Shown here: piece by piece, positions 45,477 through 55,198 of the stretch
Layout: each line of letters opens with the position of its first letter
How positions within the stretch are numbered: position 1 is the stretch's first letter
From: Marivita geojedonensis
GTDB lineage: Bacteria; Pseudomonadota; Alphaproteobacteria; Rhodobacterales; Rhodobacteraceae
Direction: 5' to 3'
DNA length: 64,000 nucleotides
Assembly: GCF_002115805.1 (NCBI RefSeq)
Contig: NZ_JFKC01000015.1
Coordinates: 24,669-88,668 of the forward strand
The notes under the pieces: generated by a model
Told to the model about the DNA's origin: nothing
Seen by the model: the letters and a program-made list of their open reading frames with translations, nothing else
The model's database searches: none
Position numbers and translations under genes: made by a program

Positions 45477-47010
45477 CCCGTTTCTTTTTGTTCCTCTGAT
45501 GTTAGCGCCGCCATCGGCCGCGCAGGAGGCCCCGCTGTCCGCTATTGACTGGCTGAGTATTCAGCGCAATGCGCCACCGGTGCTGACGCAGCCCGATACG
45601 CCCGTGGCCCAAAGCGCGAATGTCCCCAATGTCGAGGTCATGCCGCTTGATGATCCCGGCGTCGGCGGTGTCGGATTGTTGCCAAGTTCAATCACCGGCC
45701 TGCCGCCATCGCTCTGGCAGGGCAGCGAAGAGGCCGAACTCATAGCGTTGATTGAGCAGCTCGGGACGCGCAAACCGACAATTCCGGCGCTTGATTCCCT
45801 GCTGCACACATTGCTGCTGGCCGAAGCCGCAGCACCATCCACCGATTCCGGTGAGGCATTTCTGGCCGCGCGTATCGCCAGCCTTCAGGATCACGGGCTG
45901 GTTGCACCTGCCGAGGCCATGGTCGAACGGGTGGGCATCCTGACCCCGACGCTCTTTGATCAGGCTTTTGACCTTGCATTGCTGACGGGATCGGATGCCG
46001 CGCTGTGCGGGATGCTCGACACCACTCCCGCTCTGGCCCCTGATCTGGAAACCCGTATTTGGTGCGCCACCCGCGACGGCGATTATTCCCGAGCCATGAC
46101 CATCTATCAGACGGCAGATGCGCTCGGGCAACTGTCTGATCTGGACAGCGAATTACTCCTGCGGTTCCTCGATCCCGAATACGGAGAGGCCTCTTCGCCT
46201 CTGCGCCCGCCGGTCCGGCCGACACCTCTGCAATTCCGCCTTTTCGAAGCGATCGGAGAGGCACTGCCCACAGCACCGCTGCCCCTGCCCTTTGCCACGG
46301 TCGAACTGAGCGGCGACGCCGGCTGGCGCGCCCAGCTGCAGGCAGCGGAACGTCTGGCCCGCGCCGGAGCCATCGACGACAACCAGTTGCTCGGCGTCTA
46401 CACATCACAGATGCGGGCCGCTTCCGGCGGCATCTGGGACCGCGTTGAAGCTCTCCAGCGCTTTGAAACTGCCTTGACGACGGGCGATCCCGGCGCGGTG
46501 TCCTCTGCGCTCGAAACCGTCTGGCCGCAGATGCGCACCGCGGGACTGCTTCTGCCCTTTTCAAACCTGTTCGCATCCCGGCTTCAGGGCCTGCCACTGA
46601 GCGCCCGCGCCAAAGATATCGCGGCTTTGGCGGGCCTGCTGTCTGCCGACTACGAAACGGTGGCACGGGGGATCACCGAAAGTGCGGATGCCAATCACAG
46701 GTTTCTCGCCGCTGTCGCGACAGGCACCATCGACATGTCGCCCCCGCCAAACCTGCCACATGCCGCGGCTCTGCTGGACGCGTGGTCCGGACGGCCTCAA
46801 GCCCCTGAGGATCTGTCGGCTCTGCCCTCGGAGAACCGGCTCGGTGAAGCGCTGCTCAGAAGCATCCAGCGGTTTGAATCCGGTGCCAGCGGGAACGATG
46901 CCGACGTTACCGAAGCTCTGCGCGCGCTCCGCGCGTTCGGTCTTGAGGATGTCGCCCGCCGGTCTGCACTTCAACTGGCCATTCTCGACATGGAAGGCGC
47001 GCGGCGATGA
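45466..47010 (+). CDS. Exported helical protein of unknown function
   Basis: A 514-residue protein with a short signal-like N-terminus (MQINPFLFVPLMLAPPSAAQ). The first 70 residues after it are proline- and valine-rich; the rest is alpha-helical with many leucine/alanine pairs, like TPR-type solenoids. Four cysteines or fewer are present, one pair in the DAALCGMLDTTP and IWCATRDGDYSRAM segments. It overlaps the small membrane gene upstream and xerD downstream, so all three form one operon. I do not recognise a named family. Some databases have labelled relatives as antifreeze-like, which I regard as unsupported. Confidence 0.75.
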   Translation: MQINPFLFVPLMLAPPSAAQEAPLSAIDWLSIQRNAPPVLTQPDTPVAQSANVPNVEVMPLDDPGVGGVGLLPSSITGLPPSLWQGSEEAELIALIEQLGTRKPTIPALDSLLHTLLLAEAAAPSTDSGEAFLAARIASLQDHGLVAPAEAMVERVGILTPTLFDQAFDLALLTGSDAALCGMLDTTPALAPDLETRIWCATRDGDYSRAMTIYQTADALGQLSDLDSELLLRFLDPEYGEASSPLRPPVRPTPLQFRLFEAIGEALPTAPLPLPFATVELSGDAGWRAQLQAAERLARAGAIDDNQLLGVYTSQMRAASGGIWDRVEALQRFETALTTGDPGAVSSALETVWPQMRTAGLLLPFSNLFASRLQGLPLSARAKDIAALAGLLSADYETVARGITESADANHRFLAAVATGTIDMSPPPNLPHAAALLDAWSGRPQAPEDLSALPSENRLGEALLRSIQRFESGASGNDADVTEALRALRAFGLEDVARRSALQLAILDMEGARR

Positions 47011-47933
47011 CCGATCGCCACTGGATCGCAGCCTTTCTCGATGCCCAGGCTGCCGAACGCGGTGCGGCCACAAACACGCAACTCGCCTATGCCCGCGACC
47101 TTGCGGATTTCATCGAGTGGCTGTCGGGCCGCGCCCTGTCATTGACTGACGCACAGCGATCCGATGTCGAGGACTATCTCATCCATTGCGACGCCCAGGG
47201 ACTCGCGAAATCGACCCGCGCGCGGCGTCTTTCCGCGATCAAGCAACTCTATCGCTTCTGCTTCGAAGAAGGGTTCCGCGCCGACAACCCGGCAGTTCAG
47301 ATCAGCGGCCCGGGCCGCGACAAGCGACTTCCCAAGACCCTCTCAACCGAAGAGGTGGACCGCCTTCTCGACGCCGCCTCAGTCCATGGCCGGACCCCTG
47401 CGGATCGCACGCGCAACATCTGCCTGATGCAACTGCTCTACGCCACCGGCATGCGGGTCAGCGAACTCGTCTCGCTGCCGCTGTCCTCGGCCAAAGGCGA
47501 CCCGCGCATGCTGCTGATCCGCGGCAAAGGGGGCAAGGAACGGATGGTGCCGCTGTCTCCGCCGGCCCGCGCCGCGCTGCGCGACTGGCTGAAGACCCGC
47601 GAGGCGATGGAAGACGCGGCCCGCACCGAAGGCAAACCAACATCTGCTTTCCTGTTCCCGTCCCGAGGCAAGTCCGGGCACCTGACCCGCCACGCGTTCT
47701 ACGTCCTGATCAAGGATCTTGCGGTTGAAGGCGGCGTATCCCCGTCCAAAGTCACGCCACACACGCTGCGGCACGCCTTCGCCACGCATCTGCTGGCCAA
47801 CGGGGCCGACCTGCGCGCCATCCAGACATTTCTGGGCCATGCCGACGTCTCGACCACCGAGATCTACACCCATGTTCTGGAGGAACGGTTGAAAGAGCTG
47901 GTGCTCGATCACCACCCGCTCGCCAAGGACTGA
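47007..47933 (+). CDS. xerD: Site-specific tyrosine recombinase XerD
   Basis: A 308-residue recombinase that, with XerC, resolves chromosome dimers at dif. The catalytic set is complete: Arg150 (YATGMRVSELVSL), Lys174, His252 and Arg255 (HTLRHAFATHLL), His278 (LGHADVSTTEIYTHV) and the nucleophile Tyr287. The N-terminal SAM-like domain has AAERGAATNTQLAYARDL. It starts inside the stop of the upstream gene. Its short form and context beside core genes mark it as a housekeeping Xer protein and not a phage integrase. XerC remains a possibility. Confidence 0.9.
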   Translation: MTDRHWIAAFLDAQAAERGAATNTQLAYARDLADFIEWLSGRALSLTDAQRSDVEDYLIHCDAQGLAKSTRARRLSAIKQLYRFCFEEGFRADNPAVQISGPGRDKRLPKTLSTEEVDRLLDAASVHGRTPADRTRNICLMQLLYATGMRVSELVSLPLSSAKGDPRMLLIRGKGGKERMVPLSPPARAALRDWLKTREAMEDAARTEGKPTSAFLFPSRGKSGHLTRHAFYVLIKDLAVEGGVSPSKVTPHTLRHAFATHLLANGADLRAIQTFLGHADVSTTEIYTHVLEERLKELVLDHHPLAKD

Positions 47934-48001
47934 ACCCGCCCCTTGAACGCACAGCCGCCTGCCCCCATAACCACTCAAAGATTTTTGACCTGTTGGACCC
48001 G

Positions 48002-49318
48002 ATGGAACCCGCATCTTCGGCGGCAGATGCCGCATTCTGGATCACCGCCGCCGCTATCCTTGGCCTTCTTGTGCTCTCTGCCTTCTTCAGCGGGTCCGAA
48101 ACCGCGCTGACCGCTGCATCGCGCGGCAAACTGCGGTCAATGTCGGACAAGGGCAATTCCGGAGCCTCCCGCGCGCTGCGCATCACGGAAGACAATGAAC
48201 GGCTGATCGGCTCGGTCCTCCTGGGCAACAACCTCGTCAACATCCTGGCCACATCGCTCGCCACCGCCCTGTTCACCCGTGCATTCGGTGAATCCGGCGT
48301 GGCGCTTGCGACGCTTGTGATGACCGTGCTCGTGCTCGTCTTTGCAGAGGTGCTGCCCAAAACCTACGCCATCACCAATGCCGAAACGGCGGCAAGCCGT
48401 GTGTCACCAGTGATCGCGCTGGTGATCACCGTGTTCTCTCCCATCGTCGGCGCGGTTCGGATGCTGGTGCGCGGTGTGCTGAGCCTGTTCGGCGTCAAGA
48501 CCGACCCCGACAGCCATATTCTGGCCGTGCGCGAGGAAATTGCCGGCGCCCTGCAACTGGGCCATTCCGAAGGCGTGGTCGAGAAAGAGGACCGCGACCG
48601 CATCCTCGGCGCACTCGACCTGAGCGAACGGACCGTTGAAGAGATCATGCTCCACCGCTCCGGGATCGAGATGATCGATGCAGACAATGACCCGCAGGAC
48701 ATCCTGCGCCAGTGTCTCGAATCGAACCACACCCGTTTGCCCGTGTTCCGCGGCGATCCCGAGAACATCATCGGTGTCGTTCACGCCAAGGACCTGTTCC
48801 GCGCGATGTACCAATTCATGCAGGAAAGCGACAAACCTGCCGAATCCATGAGCCAGTTCCGCTTCGCTGATGTGGCGATGAAGCCCTACTTCATCCCGGA
48901 CAGCACGTCGCTCGATGACCAGATGCGCCAGTTCCTGCGCCGCCGCACGCATTTTGCTCTGGTGGTCGACGAATACGGCGCGCTTCAGGGCCTGATCACA
49001 CTTGAGGACATTCTGGAAGAGATTGTCGGTGAGATCACCGACGAGTTCGATCCCGACGCCGATCACCCGGTAAAACGCGGTGAAGACGGTAACTACTGGA
49101 TTGATGGCGCCATGACGATCCGCGACCTCAATCGGGCTCTCGACTGGTCGCTGCCCGATGACGAGGCCAACACCGTGGCCGGGCTGGTGATCCACGAGGC
49201 GCAGATGATTCCGACCATCGGCCAGTGCTTCAGCTTCCATGGATTCCGCTTCGAAGTCGTCGCACGCGAAAACAACCGCATCACGGCTCTCAAGATCCGA
49301 CCCTTGGCGGCGGAATAA
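48002..49318 (+). CDS. CNNM/CBS-pair membrane protein (CorC/HlyC family)
   Basis: A 438-residue protein read from the ATG at 48002 (a TTG lies three codons before it). The N-terminal CNNM (DUF21) domain has four helices starting ILGLLVLSAFFSGSETALTA with the conserved SGSETAL motif. Two CBS domains follow (residues about 215-340; MLHRSGIEMID, and RRRTHFALVVDEYGALQGLITLED) and a C-terminal CorC/transporter-associated domain (DGAMTIRDLNRALDW). Members carry magnesium or other divalent ions, or sodium; the ion is not known here. It is convergent with the next gene. Confidence 0.93.
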   Translation: MEPASSAADAAFWITAAAILGLLVLSAFFSGSETALTAASRGKLRSMSDKGNSGASRALRITEDNERLIGSVLLGNNLVNILATSLATALFTRAFGESGVALATLVMTVLVLVFAEVLPKTYAITNAETAASRVSPVIALVITVFSPIVGAVRMLVRGVLSLFGVKTDPDSHILAVREEIAGALQLGHSEGVVEKEDRDRILGALDLSERTVEEIMLHRSGIEMIDADNDPQDILRQCLESNHTRLPVFRGDPENIIGVVHAKDLFRAMYQFMQESDKPAESMSQFRFADVAMKPYFIPDSTSLDDQMRQFLRRRTHFALVVDEYGALQGLITLEDILEEIVGEITDEFDPDADHPVKRGEDGNYWIDGAMTIRDLNRALDWSLPDDEANTVAGLVIHEAQMIPTIGQCFSFHGFRFEVVARENNRITALKIRPLAAE

Positions 49319-49330
49319 TCACGGGCAATC

Positions 49331-49373
49331 AAAACGCGCCAACGCGTTTTGGCGGTTCCGTCAACGGAACCGC
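49331..49373. terminator. Two tandem hairpins between convergent genes
   Basis: AAAACGCG-CCAA-CGCGTTTT (49331-49350) and GCGGTTCCG-TCAA-CGGAACCGC (49352-49373) stand side by side just past the CBS-protein stop. The first is followed by TTTT on the plus strand and by AAAA-derived T on the minus strand, so it can work both ways. Confidence 0.7.
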
Positions 49374-49407
49374 ACGACCTCGACCGCCCCTCCCACACCA
49401 GAGAGGA

Positions 49408-51822
49408 TCAGGCGCGGAGCCGAGTGCCCGCCGGATCGAACGGGGGATGTTCGAGGATCGTTGCACGATGCGTACGGCCAAGGACCATCACCTCGACCTC
49501 ATCACCCGCCGCGGCGTTTTTGACATAGGCCAGTGCCAAGGATTGACCGACATGGTAGCCATAGGCTCCCGAACTGACACGTCCGATGCCGACTCCATCC
49601 TTGAAAATCGGTTCGCCACCGGTGGCATCGGCGTTCGAAGCGTCGGTATCCTTGGCATCAAGCGCCAGCAGAACCAGCGTCTCGCGCGCATGTTTTGCCA
49701 TATTGGCCTCGGCCGCGTCACGGTTCAGGTAGGATTTGTCGGTCCGGCAGAGACGCTCAAGGCCGCATTCCTGTGGCCAGTATTCGGGGCTGTATTCGCG
49801 GCCCCATGACCCGTAGCCCTTTTCCATGCGGAGGCTCATCAGCGCGCGACTGCCCACGGGAACAGCGCCAAGCTGCGCGCCTGTTTCAAGCAGCGCGGTA
49901 TAGAGCGCCATCTGATCTTCGGCCCGGCAATGCAGTTCCCAGCCCAGATCGCCGGTGAAGGACACGCGCAGGGCCGTCACCTCCACCCCGGCGATCTCGA
50001 TGCGTTTTGAGCGCATGAAGGGCCACTCCGGAGAGTCGAGCGAGGTGTTGGTCAGACGCTGTATCAGTTCACGTGATTTCGGCCCCGCCACATTGAAGCC
50101 GCACCATGTGTTGGTCAGGCTTTCGAAGACAGTGCCCTCGGGCAGCGGTACCGCGTCGTAAAAGCGTTTCTGGTATCGCTCGGCCATACCGGAGCTGATA
50201 ATCCAGAACTCGTCCTCTGCCAGTCGTGTGACCGTCGCATCCCCCGCGATGCCCCCGCGCTTGCCAATGAGCGGCGTCAGACAGGACCGTCCCACCTCTC
50301 GGGGAATGCGGTTGGCGAAAACAGCGTTCAGCCAGTCTTCTGCCCCGGGCCCGCTCACGCGGTACTTGGCAAAGTTTGAGATGTCGATGATCCCGGCTTT
50401 GTCCCTAAGGGTGCGGGCCTCCTGCCCCACCACATCCCACCAGGGCTGACGGGTGAAGCCAGCGCTGTCGGGTACGTCTTTCGAGAAGTAGAGCGGGTGC
50501 TCCCAGCCGTAGTTCAGGCCGAACACCGCACCCATTTCTTTTTGCATCTCATAGACAGGCCGGGTCCGCACCGGGCGGCCCGCCGCGCGTTCCTCGTTCG
50601 GGAAATGGATCTTGAAACGATGCGCGTACTGGTCGCCCACGCGTGCCTTGGTGAATTTCGCGTCGGCCCAATCGCCGAACCGTGCCACGTCCCAGGCGAA
50701 CATGTCGTACTGCATTTCGCCTTCGATGATCCATTGCGCAACCATCAGGCCCATACCGCCGGATTGGGAGAAACCCGGGATAATCCCGTTGCAGCAGAAA
50801 TAGCCCTGTTTCTCGGGTACCGGACCCAACAACACGTTGCTGTCCGGGGACCAGATCATCGGTCCGTTGATCACCCGTTTGATCCCGGCCTCCCCAACGG
50901 CAGGCACGCGGTCAATGGCGCGCATCATGTTGTCTTCGATCCGTTCCAGATCGTCGGCAAACAGTTCATGTCCGAACCCTTGCGGGGTTCCGTCTTCGGC
51001 CCAGAACCGGACGTCCTTTTCATAGGCCCCCACCAGCAGACCCTTGCCCTCCTGGCGGAGATAGTATTCGCCGTCCCGGTCAGCGACCGAGGGCAGACGG
51101 CGGTCCATCGCTTCGATCTCGGCGATGGTTTCGGTCACGAAATACTGGTGTTCCGTGGGCAGCAGCGGAAGTTTGATCCCTGCCAGCGCGGCGACTTCGC
51201 GGCCCCAGAGACCGGCGGCATTGACCACCCATTGAGTGTGGATATCGCCTTTTGGCGTGCGCACGATCCATGAACCGTCAGATTGCTGCTCGGTCGCCGT
51301 TACAGGTGTGAACCGATGAATCTCGGCCCCTTTCTGACGCGCGCCCGCCGCATAGGCGGCCGTCACACCGGACGGGTCCACATTCCCACCATCGGGTTCG
51401 TACATGATGCAGCGGATGCCGTCGAAATTGACGAGTGGATGCAGGGCCTCGGCTTCCGCGCGGCTGACCTCGTGAAATTTCATGCCGTAGAGCTTCGCTT
51501 TTGCCGCCTGCAGGCGCAGTTGGTGTTCGCGGGCTTCGGTCTGTGCAAGGTAGAGCGAACCGGGCTGGAACACTCCGCAACTCTGGCCGGTTTCAGCTTC
51601 CAGCTGGTTATACAGCGTCATCGTGTAGTGCTGAATCCGGCTGATATTCGTGCTGTCATGCAATCCGTGAATATTCGCCGCCGCGTGCCAGGTGGAGCCG
51701 CTGGTCAATTCATCGCGTTCGAGCAACACGACATCGGTCCAGCCTAATTTTACCAGATGGTATAAAATCGAGCAGCCGATAACGCCGCCTCCGATGACGA
51801 CAGCTTGGGCGTGGGTTTTCAT
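49408..51822 (-). CDS. Dimethylglycine/sarcosine dehydrogenase-like flavoprotein (copy 1)
   Basis: An 804-residue enzyme. The start at 51822 gives MKTHAQAVVIGGGVIGCSIL; the earlier frame lies in the promoter region. An N-terminal DAO domain carries GGGVIG (11-16) and the FAD-linking SGSTWH with His46, which holds covalent FAD in mammalian dimethylglycine dehydrogenase. A FAO_M linker and a C-terminal GcvT/aminomethyltransferase-like half follow (from about residue 430; GAEDWLNAVFANRIP and the GYGSWGREYSPEYWP region), where folate would accept formaldehyde. Substrates such as dimethylglycine or other N-methyl amines from osmolytes are likely. A divergent paralogue is next to it. Confidence 0.9.
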   Translation of the reverse strand: MKTHAQAVVIGGGVIGCSILYHLVKLGWTDVVLLERDELTSGSTWHAAANIHGLHDSTNISRIQHYTMTLYNQLEAETGQSCGVFQPGSLYLAQTEAREHQLRLQAAKAKLYGMKFHEVSRAEAEALHPLVNFDGIRCIMYEPDGGNVDPSGVTAAYAAGARQKGAEIHRFTPVTATEQQSDGSWIVRTPKGDIHTQWVVNAAGLWGREVAALAGIKLPLLPTEHQYFVTETIAEIEAMDRRLPSVADRDGEYYLRQEGKGLLVGAYEKDVRFWAEDGTPQGFGHELFADDLERIEDNMMRAIDRVPAVGEAGIKRVINGPMIWSPDSNVLLGPVPEKQGYFCCNGIIPGFSQSGGMGLMVAQWIIEGEMQYDMFAWDVARFGDWADAKFTKARVGDQYAHRFKIHFPNEERAAGRPVRTRPVYEMQKEMGAVFGLNYGWEHPLYFSKDVPDSAGFTRQPWWDVVGQEARTLRDKAGIIDISNFAKYRVSGPGAEDWLNAVFANRIPREVGRSCLTPLIGKRGGIAGDATVTRLAEDEFWIISSGMAERYQKRFYDAVPLPEGTVFESLTNTWCGFNVAGPKSRELIQRLTNTSLDSPEWPFMRSKRIEIAGVEVTALRVSFTGDLGWELHCRAEDQMALYTALLETGAQLGAVPVGSRALMSLRMEKGYGSWGREYSPEYWPQECGLERLCRTDKSYLNRDAAEANMAKHARETLVLLALDAKDTDASNADATGGEPIFKDGVGIGRVSSGAYGYHVGQSLALAYVKNAAAGDEVEVMVLGRTHRATILEHPPFDPAGTRLRA

Positions 51823-51888
51823 CGTAAGCGACTCCATCCATTGTCGGCCCACCCTTTCGTGGAGGCGTCGCAAGCGGTTGCCACAAGC

Positions 51889-51903
51889 CGACACTGCGTG
51901 TCG
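51889..51903. promoter_or_regulatory. Operator-like palindrome between divergent flavoprotein genes
   Basis: CGACAC-TGC-GTGTCG is a perfect inverted repeat in the 147-base gap, 67 bases from the plus-strand start and the same distance from the minus-strand start. Its place suggests a site for a regulator of both genes. None is encoded nearby. Confidence 0.45.
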
Positions 51904-51969
51904 TTTTCCGGCAGGACGCAACGAGAAAGCCCGCCACATGGTCGGAGTGACAGATCAGGGAGAGTTCGG

Positions 51970-54375
51970 ATGAAGACGCAGGCGCGTGTGGTGGTGATTG
52001 GCGGCGGGGTTGTGGGCGTGTCTGTGCTCTATCACCTGACCAAACTGGGCTGGTCGGACGTGATGCTGGTAGAGCGTTCCGAACTGACCTCGGGCAGCAC
52101 ATGGCACGCGGCGGGTGGGTTTCACACGCTCAACGGCGACACCAACATGGCCGCGCTTCAGGGTTACACGATCCGGCTTTACAAGGAACTGGAAGAGATC
52201 ACCGGCATGTCCTGCGGGTTGCACCATGTGGGCGGCATCACGCTGGCCGACAACCGGGACCGGTTCGACATGCTGCTCGCCGAGCGGGCCAAGCACCGTT
52301 ACATGGGGCTGGATACACAGATCGTCGGTCCCGAGGAGATCGCCAGGATCGCGCCGATCACCAATCTGGATGGTATTCTGGGTGCTCTCTACGATCCGCT
52401 GGACGGGCACCTTGATCCTTCGGGCACAACCCATGCCTATGCCAAAGCGGCGCGGATGGGTGGGGCAACGATTGAAACCCATGTGATGGTGCAGGAGACC
52501 ACGCAACGCCCGGATGGGACGTGGAATGTGGTGACCGACAAAGGCACGATCATTGCCGAACATGTGGTCAATGCGGGCGGTCTCTGGGCGCGCGAAGTGG
52601 GCGCGATGGCGGGGGTCTACCTACCGCTGCATCCCATGGAGCATCAGTACATCGTCACGGACGAGATCGCCGAGATTTACGAACGCGACAGCGAACACCC
52701 GCATGTCATGGACCCGGCGGGCGAGTCCTATCTGCGGCAGGAAGGGCGCGGGTTGTGCATCGGGTTCTACGAACAGCCCTGCCGCCCTTGGGCTGTCGAT
52801 GGCACGCCTTGGACCTTCGGACATGAGCTGCTGCCGGATGATTTCGACAAGATCGAGGACAGCATCGCATTCGCGTACAAACGTTTCCCGGTGCTGGAAC
52901 GCGCGGGCGTAAAAACCGTGATCCACGGGCCGTTCACCTTTGCCCCCGACGGGAACCCGCTGGTCGGACCGGTCCCGGGCCTGCGCAACTACTGGTCGGC
53001 CTGCGGTGTCATGGCCGGGTTCAGCCAGGGCGGCGGGGTCGGTCTGATGCTGGCGCAGTGGATGATCGAAGGCGAATGTGAGCGCGATGTGTCGGCGATG
53101 GATGTGGCGCGGTTCGGGGATTGGATCAGCCCCGGCTACACGCTGCCAAAGGTGATCGAGAATTATCAAAAACGCTTTTCCGTCAGCTACCCGAACGAGG
53201 AGTTGCCCGCCGCCCGTCCCAATCGCACGACGATGATGTATGACATCTTTGACAACATGGGCGCTGTCTGGGGCGCGCAGTTCGGGCTTGAGGTGGTCAA
53301 CTACTTCGCCGAAGGCGACGAGGCGCGGTACGAAACCCCGTCTTTCCGCCGTTCAAATGCGTGGGAGGCCACGGCGCGCGAGGTGAAGGCCGTTCGCGAA
53401 GCTGTTGGAATCAATGAGGTTCAGAACTTCGGCAAGTACGAAGTGACAGGGCCGAACGCGCGCGACTGGCTCGACCGCGTGATGGCGGGTCGGGTGCCGA
53501 AACCGGGGCGGTTGTCGCTGACGCCGATGCTGTCGCACAAGGGGCGGTTGATCGGGGATTTCACCATCTCGTGCCTGTCGGACACGCATTTTCAACTGAC
53601 CGCCAGCTATGGCGCGCAGGCCTACCACATGCGCTGGTTCGAGCAGAACGCGGCAGAAGGGGTCACGGTGCGCAATGTCTCCGACGCGCTGACCGGGTTC
53701 CAGATCGCCGGGCCGAATGCCCGCACGGTGCTGGAGGCTGTCACACGCGATGCAACGGATCTGAAGTTCATGGATGTGCGCGCGATGACAATCGGAATGA
53801 CACCCTGCCTTGTGCAGCGGGTCAGCTATACTGCTGGTCTGGGCTACGAGATCTATTGCGAACCGGTAGCGCAGCGGCAGTTGTGGAACACGCTTTGGAC
53901 CGCCGGACAGGACCACGGGATGAAGCCCTTCGGTATGCGGGCGATGATGTCGCTGCGGCTGGACAAGTTCTTCGGGTCCTGGCTGTCGGAGTTTTCGCCC
54001 GACTACACCCCCGGCGAAACCGGTATGGACCGCTTCATCGCGTGGTCGAAAAACGCCGATTTCATCGGTCGGGCCGCCGCCGAGACCGAGCGCGCCAACC
54101 CGCCCGACCGGGTGCTCTGCGCGTTTGAGGTGACTGTGAACGACGCCGATATGAATGCCTATGAGCCGATCTGGATCGACGGCACGGTACAGGGCTTCTG
54201 CACCTCTGGCGGCTATTCCCACCATGCCGGCAAGTCCATTGCGCTTGGCCTCATTCCGCGCAGCCACGCCACAGAGGGCCAAAGGGCGCAGATCGAAATC
54301 CTGGGCGAAATGTGCGATGCCACGCTCATCACCACCCCGCTTTACGACGCTGACGGGGCACAGATGCGCGGTTAG
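51970..54375 (+). CDS. Dimethylglycine/sarcosine dehydrogenase-like flavoprotein (copy 2)
   Basis: An 801-residue paralogue of the divergent neighbour with the same layout: MKTQARVVVIGGGVVGVSVL, FAD-linking SGSTWH with His46, FAO_M linker and GcvT-like C-terminus (from about residue 430). GGGAGAG precedes the ATG at 51970. The two proteins differ at many positions in both halves, so they probably have different substrates or stereochemistry. The C-terminal region keeps KFFGSWLSEFSPDYTPGETG. It is followed after nine bases by a MocA-like gene. Confidence 0.9.
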   Translation: MKTQARVVVIGGGVVGVSVLYHLTKLGWSDVMLVERSELTSGSTWHAAGGFHTLNGDTNMAALQGYTIRLYKELEEITGMSCGLHHVGGITLADNRDRFDMLLAERAKHRYMGLDTQIVGPEEIARIAPITNLDGILGALYDPLDGHLDPSGTTHAYAKAARMGGATIETHVMVQETTQRPDGTWNVVTDKGTIIAEHVVNAGGLWAREVGAMAGVYLPLHPMEHQYIVTDEIAEIYERDSEHPHVMDPAGESYLRQEGRGLCIGFYEQPCRPWAVDGTPWTFGHELLPDDFDKIEDSIAFAYKRFPVLERAGVKTVIHGPFTFAPDGNPLVGPVPGLRNYWSACGVMAGFSQGGGVGLMLAQWMIEGECERDVSAMDVARFGDWISPGYTLPKVIENYQKRFSVSYPNEELPAARPNRTTMMYDIFDNMGAVWGAQFGLEVVNYFAEGDEARYETPSFRRSNAWEATAREVKAVREAVGINEVQNFGKYEVTGPNARDWLDRVMAGRVPKPGRLSLTPMLSHKGRLIGDFTISCLSDTHFQLTASYGAQAYHMRWFEQNAAEGVTVRNVSDALTGFQIAGPNARTVLEAVTRDATDLKFMDVRAMTIGMTPCLVQRVSYTAGLGYEIYCEPVAQRQLWNTLWTAGQDHGMKPFGMRAMMSLRLDKFFGSWLSEFSPDYTPGETGMDRFIAWSKNADFIGRAAAETERANPPDRVLCAFEVTVNDADMNAYEPIWIDGTVQGFCTSGGYSHHAGKSIALGLIPRSHATEGQRAQIEILGEMCDATLITTPLYDADGAQMRG

Positions 54376-54384
54376 ACTGGGAGT

Positions 54385-54990
54385 ATGACCCAGATAACGC
54401 TCGTGATTCCCGCCGCCGGGGCCAGTCGCCGGATGGGTGACCGAGACAAGTTGCTTGAACCAGTGGACGGACAGCCCCTGCTGCGCGGGTTCGCTCAGCG
54501 CGCGCTGGCGGTGAGCGATGATGTGATCGTCACCCTGCCCGACCCGACCTCTCCACGCTGTGCAGTTCTGGAGGGGTTGCCGGTCACTCAGATCATGGTG
54601 CCCGATGCCGATGACGGAATGTCCGCATCCCTTCGACGGGCGGCGGAGGCCGTGTCGTCGGACGCCGAGGGCGTGATGATCCTGCCCGCTGACATGCCCG
54701 ATCTGACTGAGGACGATCTGCGGCATGTCATTCAGGCTTTCACGGATGCCAGCGGCGAGTTTCTTGTGCAGGCGACAGGGGCCGACGGAACTCCGGGGCA
54801 CCCTGTCATTTTTCCTACGGACCTCATCGCGCAGTTCAAGACCCTGAGCGGCGACGCAGGTGCACGGTCCATTCTTCGGGAAAATCGCACACGGCTCATC
54901 CGCGTTCCGTTGCCCCACGAAAACGCGCTTACCGATCTCGACACACCCGACGCATGGACACTTTGGCGGGCGAACAATCCTGACAGGTAA
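54385..54990 (+). CDS. MocA-like nucleotidyltransferase (molybdenum cofactor type)
   Basis: A 201-residue cytoplasmic enzyme of the MobA-like NTP transferase family. The nucleotide loop is IPAAGASRRMGDRDKLLEPVDG (shortened to AAGASRRMGDRDKLL), with the metal aspartate in ILPADMPDLTEDDL and GTPGHPVIFP. MocA adds cytidine to molybdopterin for the xanthine dehydrogenase family; no molybdoenzyme is in the window. It may share the operon of the flavoprotein upstream, so a different nucleotide acceptor is possible. Confidence 0.85.
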   Translation: MTQITLVIPAAGASRRMGDRDKLLEPVDGQPLLRGFAQRALAVSDDVIVTLPDPTSPRCAVLEGLPVTQIMVPDADDGMSASLRRAAEAVSSDAEGVMILPADMPDLTEDDLRHVIQAFTDASGEFLVQATGADGTPGHPVIFPTDLIAQFKTLSGDAGARSILRENRTRLIRVPLPHENALTDLDTPDAWTLWRANNPDR

Positions 54991-55014
54991 CTGTGGATAA
55001 GTGTGCGGACAAAA

Positions 55015-55050
55015 AAATGGGACGGCTCTCCCCTACCGTCCCATTTCTTT
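55015..55050 (+). terminator. Terminator after the mocA-like gene
   Basis: AAATGGGACGG (55015-55025) pairs with CCGTCCCATTT (55036-55046) around a 10-base loop, followed by CTTT. It stands 25 bases after the stop. Confidence 0.78.
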
Positions 55051-55198
55051 CGATTGCTGCCTCTTTCGGGCGCAATCGGCTGTAAAACTGCTGCGACTTT
55101 CGTCGGTAGCGGGCACCTTAGTCAAGAATTGCTGCAGATCAAGACAAAAACTTCACAATATGTCCGGAAAAATTTGACACCGTTTGACAGACGTAGCG

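Noticed and set aside
47007..47933. Phage integrase near the centre of the window
   Set aside because: Size, complete Xer motif set and overlap with an envelope gene fit housekeeping XerD; no attachment repeat or cargo is seen.
53353..54918. Minus-strand frame of 521 codons through flavoprotein copy 2 and the mocA-like gene
   Set aside because: Antisense to two clear genes and crosses their boundary.
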